38,632 bases of DNA from Desulfatiglans anilini DSM 4660. GTDB taxonomy: Bacteria; Desulfobacterota; DSM-4660; Desulfatiglandales; Desulfatiglandaceae. Both the position numbers and the translations under genes were made by a program. Under the pieces are notes generated by a model, which saw only the letters and a list, made by a program, of their open reading frames with translations, made no database searches and was not told the origin of the DNA. Positions 34,114 to 38,632 of this stretch are shown here, piece after piece. Numbering within the stretch: the stretch's first letter is position 1; every line of letters begins with the position of its first letter. Where the stretch lies: contig NZ_AULM01000036.1 of the NCBI RefSeq assembly GCF_000422285.1, positions 1 to 38,632 on the forward strand, given 5' to 3'.

Positions 34114-34554
34114 TTAAACCTTGCCGAAAACGAAATTGGAAATCAATTCTTCGAAATCGAGGGCGGGCTGAGTGTCCCTGATGCGTCCGCCCGGCTCGAT
34201 GAGTGTTTCGGAGGCGCCGGGCGAGATTTCAACGAATTTTTCGCCGATCAGCCCCTTGGTCTTGATGGAAACGATGGCGTCGTCCTGCACAGCCAACCCC
34301 TTCGGCAATTGCATGACGACGCAGGCGAAGTAGTCCTCCAGTGCAATGGATTTCACACGGCCTACCTCCACGCCGCTGATCGTCACCGCCGCGCCGGTCT
34401 TGAGCCCGCCTGTATTGGTGAAACAGGCCTCGATTTCATAGCCTGATCCGCCTGTGATTTCCATCCGTGCCAATCGAACCGACAAATAGGCGAGGCAGAT
34501 GATCCCCGCGATGACAAATAATCCAACCGTGAACTCCAGATCAAATTTTTTCAT
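34114..34554 (-). CDS. mlaD: MlaD MCE-domain protein
   Basis: This 146-residue protein has a single N-terminal membrane helix (VGLFVIAGIICLAYLSV) followed by one MCE domain (ACFTNTGGLKTGAAVTISGV, EVGRVKSIAL, VSIKTKGLIGEKFVEIS). It forms the hexameric substrate ring of the MlaFEDB transporter in the inner membrane. The length is typical of short MlaD proteins. A 114-bp gap separates it from mlaF. Confidence 0.93.
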   Translation of the reverse strand: MKKFDLEFTVGLFVIAGIICLAYLSVRLARMEITGGSGYEIEACFTNTGGLKTGAAVTISGVEVGRVKSIALEDYFACVVMQLPKGLAVQDDAIVSIKTKGLIGEKFVEISPGASETLIEPGGRIRDTQPALDFEELISNFVFGKV

Positions 34555-34668
34555 GCCTTATCCTGATGCTGCCGCACCTGAACCCGATGGACCCAGGAAA
34601 GGTATCCACGAACCGGGTAAAAAGCTCACAGCAAGTGCCAATTCGTTTCCGTCCGGGCTTGGGCCGAT

Positions 34669-35433
34669 TCAGGAGCCCTCGCTCCCTGTGGGAGTATCCT
34701 CCACCCCCTCCAGGCTGTGACCGACAAACGCCTGCACCAGCGGATCCCCTGATTCCATGAAATCCTTGGGCCGGCCCTCGAGTTTTATCCTTCCCTCGTG
34801 AAGCATGACGACCTTGTCGACGATCGCGAATACCCTCGGGACGGCGTGGGTCACGATGATGCCGGTAAAATGAAGCCGCTTCCGGCACGCATCGATCAGG
34901 CGGATGATATTCAATCCCGTGACCGGATCCAGACCCGTGGTCGGTTCATCGAACAGCATGATCTCCGGATCGGTGACCAGGGCCCGCGCAAGGGCCGCGC
35001 GCTTGGCCATCCCGCCGCTGATCTGGGAGGGGAACTTGTTCTCCGCACCGGCGAGCCCGACGTTCTCGAGTTCTTCCAACACCCGCGCCTCGACCCGCTT
35101 CTCGCTCAGGCGGAACTTCTCCTTGAGGGGGAAGGCAACGTTCTCGTAAACCGTCATGGAGTCGAAAAGGGCGCCGCCCTGGAAAAGGAAGCCCAGGCGG
35201 GCCCTCAGCGCGATCCGTTCCTTGCCCTTCAGCGCCGCCATGTTCTTGCCGTCGACCGAAACAGCTCCGCGGTCGGGCTTCAGCAGGCCTGCCACATGCT
35301 TGATCAAGACGCTCTTTCCGGACCCGCTGCCCCCGATCAAGGCCACGACCTCGCCCTTGCGGATCTCCAGATCGATCCCCTTCAGAACGGCATGCCCATC
35401 GAAGGACTTATGTAAATTTTCGATCCTGATCAT
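34669..35433 (-). CDS. mlaF: MlaF ABC-transporter ATPase
   Basis: This 254-residue ATPase drives phospholipid transport. It has Walker A GGSGSGKS, Q-loop LGFLFQGGALFDSMTV, ABC signature ISGGMAKRAALARAL, Walker B EIMLFDEPTTGLDP and the switch His (GIIVTHAVP). The FQGGALFDS segment is characteristic of the MlaF subfamily. It follows mlaE by 16 bp. Confidence 0.95.
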   Translation of the reverse strand: MIRIENLHKSFDGHAVLKGIDLEIRKGEVVALIGGSGSGKSVLIKHVAGLLKPDRGAVSVDGKNMAALKGKERIALRARLGFLFQGGALFDSMTVYENVAFPLKEKFRLSEKRVEARVLEELENVGLAGAENKFPSQISGGMAKRAALARALVTDPEIMLFDEPTTGLDPVTGLNIIRLIDACRKRLHFTGIIVTHAVPRVFAIVDKVVMLHEGRIKLEGRPKDFMESGDPLVQAFVGHSLEGVEDTPTGSEGS

Positions 35434-35449
35434 CCTTTATATCGCCGCA

Positions 35450-36229
35450 TCAGAACAACAAGGCCGTCATGAAGTAATCCCATACCAGGATCAGGACGGA
35501 GGACAGGACGACGGCCTCCGTTGTGGCGCGGCTGACGCCTTCGGCCCCAAAACCCGTATAGATGCCCGTATAAAACCCTTTGAAACAACAGACCCAGACG
35601 ATGATGACGCCGAAGCTCAGGGATTTGTAAAGCCCTTCGAGGACATCGGAGGCCTCCACATAGGCGCTCATCTCTCCGAAATAGGTCCCGGCGCCTACGC
35701 CGAGAAGCTTCCCACCGACGGCATATCCGCCGAAGATACCGACGACGTCGAATATCGCTGTCAAAAGGGGCATGGCGATCAGGCCCGCCAGCAGATTCGG
35801 GACGATCAGGTAGCGAAAAGGGTTCAGGCCCATCAATTCGAGCGCGTCGACCTGCTCGGTCAGGCGCATGATGCCGATCTCCGCCGCGATGGCGGATCCC
35901 GCGCGCCCGGTGACCATCAGGGCCGAAATGACCGGCCCGAGTTCCTTGATCAGCGCCAGCCCCACCATGGGCCCCAGAAACGCCTCCGAGCCGAAACGGC
36001 TCAGGCTGTAATAGCCCTGGAACCCAAGCACCATCCCGGAAAACGCCCCGGTCAGAATAATCACGAGCATCGACTGAAAGCCGATAAACCGGATCTGCTT
36101 CATGACGCGCCGCAGCTTGATAGGCGGAATGAAGCAGAAGAGGACGGCTTCCAGCAGAAACAGGAGCATAACCCCCATCCGCCTCACGTATTCGATGCTC
36201 CTGCCCCCTATTGCACGGATTGCCAACAT
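35450..36229 (-). CDS. mlaE: MlaE permease
   Basis: This 259-residue inner-membrane permease has about five to six helices and the family core: FRYLIVPNLLAGLIAMPLL, VGLALIKELGPVISALMVTG, RAGSAIAAEIGIMRLTEQVD and ALELMGLNP. The open frame begins with a TTG at 36265, but ATG 36229 gives the usual MLAIRAIGGRSIEYVRR start and length. Neither has a clear ribosome site. It is first in the leftward mlaEFDCA operon. Confidence 0.94.
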   Translation of the reverse strand: MLAIRAIGGRSIEYVRRMGVMLLFLLEAVLFCFIPPIKLRRVMKQIRFIGFQSMLVIILTGAFSGMVLGFQGYYSLSRFGSEAFLGPMVGLALIKELGPVISALMVTGRAGSAIAAEIGIMRLTEQVDALELMGLNPFRYLIVPNLLAGLIAMPLLTAIFDVVGIFGGYAVGGKLLGVGAGTYFGEMSAYVEASDVLEGLYKSLSFGVIIVWVCCFKGFYTGIYTGFGAEGVSRATTEAVVLSSVLILVWDYFMTALLF

Positions 36230-36389
36230 GGGCGCAAGTCTCGCAAAACTTGCGCTGGAAGTCAAAAAAATTTAAGGTACCAGAAAGGTGCGGAACCGGA
36301 AAACGAGCCCGGAAAAGCGTGCGGCTTTCAGAGCGGATACAGGGCATGGGCCCGCATAGTGTAAACATCGCAGAAAGGGAGGGATATCT

Positions 36390-37127
36390 ATGGACCTGTT
36401 ATGGAGCAGGCGCGAAATGATGAAAGGCATCGGCATGGCTACGCTGGCCCTCGGGCTTCCTGGCATTTACGGCAAGGCGTTCGCCGGCACGGCGGAGGAG
36501 GCCAAACCGGCGCAGGGCGGCGCCTGCATGCTGCCGCCGCTGCCCTATGCCTACGATGCCCTCGAACCCTACATCGATGAACAGACCTTGAGAATCCACC
36601 ATGACAAGCATCATGCCGGCTATGTGAAAGGCTTCAACCTTGCCATGGAAAAACTCGCGGAAGCGCGGAAATCGGGCGACTACAGCCTGATCAAGCACTG
36701 GTCCCGCGAATTCGCGTTCAACGGCGCGGGGCACGTCCTGCATGCCCTGTACTGGGGCAATCTCGCGAAAGAGGGCGGCGCGCCCGGAGGCGAATTCCTG
36801 CAGGCCGCCGTACGGAGTTTCGGCTCCGCTGACGCCATGCTCGCCCAGTTCGCGGCCGCAACCAAGGCCGTGGAAGCAAGCGGCTGGGGAATCCTCGCGT
36901 ACGAGCCCTACATGGGGCACCTCGTCATCCAGCAGGCCGAAAAGCATCAGGACCTGGCGATCTGGGGCGTCTATCCCCTCCTGGTGTGCGATGTCTGGGA
37001 GCACGCCTATTACCTGAAATACCAGAATAAACGAGGGGATTACGTCGATCAGTTCATGAAAATTATCAACTGGAAGGTCGTCGAGGAACGCTACGCAAGG
37101 GTCAAAGACATCCGCGGCTATCGCTGA
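36390..37127 (+). CDS. sod: Exported Mn/Fe superoxide dismutase
   Basis: This 245-residue enzyme dismutates superoxide. It begins with a Tat-like leader (WSRREMMKGIGMATLALGL), so it is probably exported folded with its metal. Predicted metal ligands are H70 (LRIHHDKHH), H118 (HVLHALYW), D201 and H205 (CDVWEHAYY). Gly at 114 and Gln at 187 (EKHQD) are the Mn-type arrangement of the outer-sphere residues, rather than the Fe-type Gln at the first position; metal use could still be cambialistic. ATG 36390 follows GGGAGGG. Periplasmic SODs are used by anaerobes against oxygen exposure. Confidence 0.92.
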   Translation: MDLLWSRREMMKGIGMATLALGLPGIYGKAFAGTAEEAKPAQGGACMLPPLPYAYDALEPYIDEQTLRIHHDKHHAGYVKGFNLAMEKLAEARKSGDYSLIKHWSREFAFNGAGHVLHALYWGNLAKEGGAPGGEFLQAAVRSFGSADAMLAQFAAATKAVEASGWGILAYEPYMGHLVIQQAEKHQDLAIWGVYPLLVCDVWEHAYYLKYQNKRGDYVDQFMKIINWKVVEERYARVKDIRGYR

Positions 37128-37251
37128 ACGGCCGGCACCCGGTAACACGGGCTAAGGGATGAACCGCTTCACTTGAGAAAGGCCGTCAACCCCCGTCAGG
37201 GGAACAGGGGAAACGGTTAGGCGACTGGCGCGGCAAGAGCCGCACGCATGT

Positions 37252-37293
37252 GAAAAAACCCGCATCTTCTGCGCAGAAGATGCGGGTTTTTTC
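37252..37293. terminator. Perfect palindromic bidirectional terminator between sod and hsp20
   Basis: A 42-bp perfect palindrome (arm GAAAAAACCCGCATCTTCTG, centre CGCG-like GC) has an A6 run on one side and a T6 run on the other. It can stop transcription of sod from the left and of the leftward hsp20 genes from the right. Confidence 0.85.
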
Positions 37294-37328
37294 GCTCCCG
37301 GCTCAGAGAGACGGCGCACCCGATGTCA

Positions 37329-37727
37329 TCAGCCGGCTTTTACGGCGATTTGACGCGGTTTTGCGGTTTCGGCCTTCGCCAAAGTCAGCTTCAACACTCC
37401 ATCCTTGATCGCCGCTTCGATCCGGTTCTGATCGATCAGATTGGAGAGGGTGAAGGACCGATAGTAGTCACCCGTCCTGTATTCGCTGTAGACCACGTCC
37501 TTGTCCACAGCTTCCTCCGCGACTTTTCCGCGGATCGTGAGCATGTTCTCCTCGAGATGGATATCTACGCCGCTCTGATCCACTCCCGGCATATCGGCCA
37601 GCACGACGAGGGCGTCTTTGGTTTCATAGATATCGACAGCCGGCGTGAACACCGGACGGGAGTATGTCAGTTCGGCCTTCGGCTCGACCTGTTTCTTGAC
37701 GGTGCTCTGAAGTTCCATATCTGCCAC
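37329..37727 (-). CDS. Hsp20/alpha-crystallin small heat-shock protein (second of two)
   Basis: This 132-residue holdase chaperone has the alpha-crystallin domain: FTPAVDIYETKDALVVLADM, PGVDQSGVDIHLEENMLTIR, then the YRSFTLSNLIDQNRIEAAIK block and DGVLKLTLAKAE. The C-terminal I-x-I anchor reads RQIAV. The start is taken as GTG 37727 with AAAGGGGG upstream; ATG 37718 is possible. It lies 20 bp after the first hsp20 gene. Confidence 0.92.
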   Translation of the reverse strand: MADMELQSTVKKQVEPKAELTYSRPVFTPAVDIYETKDALVVLADMPGVDQSGVDIHLEENMLTIRGKVAEEAVDKDVVYSEYRTGDYYRSFTLSNLIDQNRIEAAIKDGVLKLTLAKAETAKPRQIAVKAG

Positions 37728-37747
37728 TGCGATCACCCCCTTTGCTC

Positions 37748-38203
37748 TCAGGAAAGCTTGATTTCAATCTTCTTGGGTTTGACCTCTTCCGCCTTCGGCA
37801 AAACCAGCTTCAACACTCCGTTGCGCGTTTCGGCCGCGGCCTTGTCCGCAACGACCCGGACCGGCAAAGCGATGGTGCGGCTAAAGGATCCTGCCCCTCT
37901 CTCCCGCCGGTGATAGCTCACATCCGGCTCGGCCACATCGGTCTTGCGATTGCCCTTGAGGATCAGGTTGTCGTCCTCGATGGTCACATCGATGTCGCCG
38001 GGAGCCATTCCGGGCAGCTCAGCCTTCAGATAGATATGGTCGCCGTCCTGGGTCATGTTGATCGGGGGGTAGACGCCTGCTGCCGAAACGGCGGAGCCCT
38101 TTCCGAAAAAGCGGTCAAACAACGTGTTCATCTCTTCCTGCAACCGGCTCAGCTCCCCGATAGCGGGCATCTCCGAGGGATAACGCCATCTGATGATCGC
38201 CAT
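37748..38203 (-). CDS. Hsp20/alpha-crystallin small heat-shock protein (first of two)
   Basis: This 151-residue protein has an N-terminal arm IIRWRYPSEMPAIGELSRLQ with FDRFF, then the alpha-crystallin domain (YPPINMTQDGDHIYLKAELP, PGDIDVTIEDDNLILKG, SFSRTIALPVRV) and DAAETRNGVL-like end NGVLKLVLPKAEEVKPKKIEI with the C-terminal I-x-I. ATG 38203 has GAGGAGG 8 nt upstream. Tandem with a shorter paralogue, so mixed oligomers are possible. Confidence 0.93.
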   Translation of the reverse strand: MAIIRWRYPSEMPAIGELSRLQEEMNTLFDRFFGKGSAVSAAGVYPPINMTQDGDHIYLKAELPGMAPGDIDVTIEDDNLILKGNRKTDVAEPDVSYHRRERGAGSFSRTIALPVRVVADKAAAETRNGVLKLVLPKAEEVKPKKIEIKLS

Positions 38204-38231
38204 AGATATCACCTCCTCGAAACATCCTTGG

Positions 38232-38422
38232 TTTCCATCCGGAAATGGTCTTTTTGGCCAATCTCGGCGTCAATCTGCACGTTTGCTTGTGCGGCGACCT
38301 GCAGGTCGCCTCCGCGCGAACGCTTGATTTCCTTGATATTGGCCAAACCGGGACCCGCCGCGAAGCGGTGGGACTGAGCACCCGCAGGGTGTGAAGAAAA
38401 ATCCTCATTTCCGGATTGGAAA
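38232..38422. repeat. 191-bp structured repeat with nested inverted repeats (MITE-like)
   Basis: The ends are TTTCCATCCGGAAATG (38232-38247) and CATTTCCGGATTGGAAA (38406-38422), imperfect inverted copies. Inside are GGCCAAT/ATTGGCC (38256-38262, 38338-38344), CGTTTGC/GCGAACG (38280-38286, 38316-38322), a perfect 18-bp palindrome GGCGACCTGCAGGTCGCC (38293-38310) and a CACCC..GGGTG hairpin (about 38379-38391). The last 25 bp recur in reverse at 7914-7938. No protein is encoded. Confidence 0.65.
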
Positions 38423-38461
38423 CTCCTTAGTAAATCTTTGTCCTGCCCATTTCCACCCTTG

Positions 38462-38536
38462 GCCCGTTCGCGATCCCGGGACTCGCAAACGGGCGAATTT
38501 ATGAAGAATATTTAAGTCGCAAATCCTTTTTGTCAA
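38462..38536 (-). promoter_or_regulatory. Putative promoter region of the hsp20 pair
   Basis: On the minus strand TTGACA (38536-38531), 16 nt, TAAATA (38514-38509) gives a plausible promoter. Downstream of it, over 38463-38493, lies an imperfect inverted repeat CCGTTCGCGA..TCGCAAACGG around CCGGG that could be an operator or a 5'-UTR hairpin. The MITE-like repeat then separates it from the first gene. Confidence 0.4.
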
Positions 38537-38632
38537 GGGGCGATAACTCCGATTTCGCGCTCAGAGGCTGCGAAACGCTTCACGCCACCACCACAAGGCT
38601 GTCCGGGGACCGGGAGGAACCAACCGTGCGGT

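Noticed and set aside
35156-36364. 402-codon open frame antisense to mlaF/mlaE
   Set aside because: It is the reverse shadow of two well-supported genes in GC-rich DNA; no family features.
37140-37245. Small RNA upstream of the palindromic terminator
   Set aside because: No promoter-like sequence could be placed; the palindrome is explained by the convergent genes.
1-38632. CRISPR array
   Set aside because: No regularly spaced short direct repeats were seen; the ATCCGGAAATG copies are only two and belong to the dispersed repeat.

Overview
The window looks like a chromosomal segment of a Gram-negative anaerobe of the Desulfobacterota (former Deltaproteobacteria). This is inferred from gene content: a redox-sensing Rex repressor, a complete mlaEFDCA outer-membrane lipid transport operon, a cobalamin-riboswitch TonB receptor beside a corrinoid adenosyltransferase, RtcB with archease, DUF3426 and Slp proteins, and an apparent use of UGA as selenocysteine. 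No rRNA or species marker is present, so genus is not called.

Layout. (1) 1-1620 is mobile-element debris: the C-terminal end of a RepB-type primase, an IS1634-like transposase tail and a truncated IS3 element. (2) 1770-7820 is an arsenic/thiol-redox island built as a divergon. Leftward run a CMD-family protein, a CcdA/ArsG-like membrane protein, a thioredoxin and a thioredoxin fusion broken by frameshifts. Rightward run a broken arsR, a broken permease, a small thioredoxin, an ArsM-type arsenite methyltransferase and a BFD-like [2Fe-2S] protein. Two matched promoter/operator units face away from each other in the middle. (3) 7944-13562 is a leftward copper set: CopB-type ATPase, Spy-like Met/His-rich protein, SHOCT protein, a ruined multicopper oxidase and a sensor kinase. 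(4) 14046-16207 holds a GEMM (cyclic dinucleotide) riboswitch and a large secreted protein with a CHAP/NlpC-like pattern. (5) 16464-18903 is rex - DUF1573 - rnhA plus tRNA-Phe. (6) 19144-24943 holds a multi-PAS/GAF sensor kinase, a hotdog thioesterase, hpt, a DUF3426 protein and a nucleotidyltransferase. (7) 25165-28816 holds an acyl-CoA dehydrogenase, rtcB-archease and a zinc-ribbon protein. (8) 28845-32450 holds an Slp lipoprotein, then the cobalamin riboswitch, receptor and adenosyltransferase. (9) 32579-36229 is mlaEFDCA. (10) 36390-38632 holds an exported superoxide dismutase, two Hsp20 genes and a structured 191-bp repeat.

Main point. Three otherwise conserved genes contain one in-frame UGA exactly where the family has a cysteine: the arsenic-binding Cys of ArsM (codon 207), the C-terminal CC pair of the BFD-like protein (codon 66) and the first Cys of the CGC motif of a DUF1573 protein (codon 72). 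Each UGA is followed at a suitable distance by a hairpin that fits the loose bacterial SECIS rules. The DUF1573 case lies in an intact operon far from the decayed island and is the strongest argument for real selenocysteine decoding.

Caution. The arsenic island also holds frameshifts (arsR, permease, thioredoxin fusion) and in-frame UAG codons (permease, IS orfA, multicopper oxidase). These are not at cysteine positions and look like real decay or assembly errors. All calls were made by reading the sequence; no database search was run.
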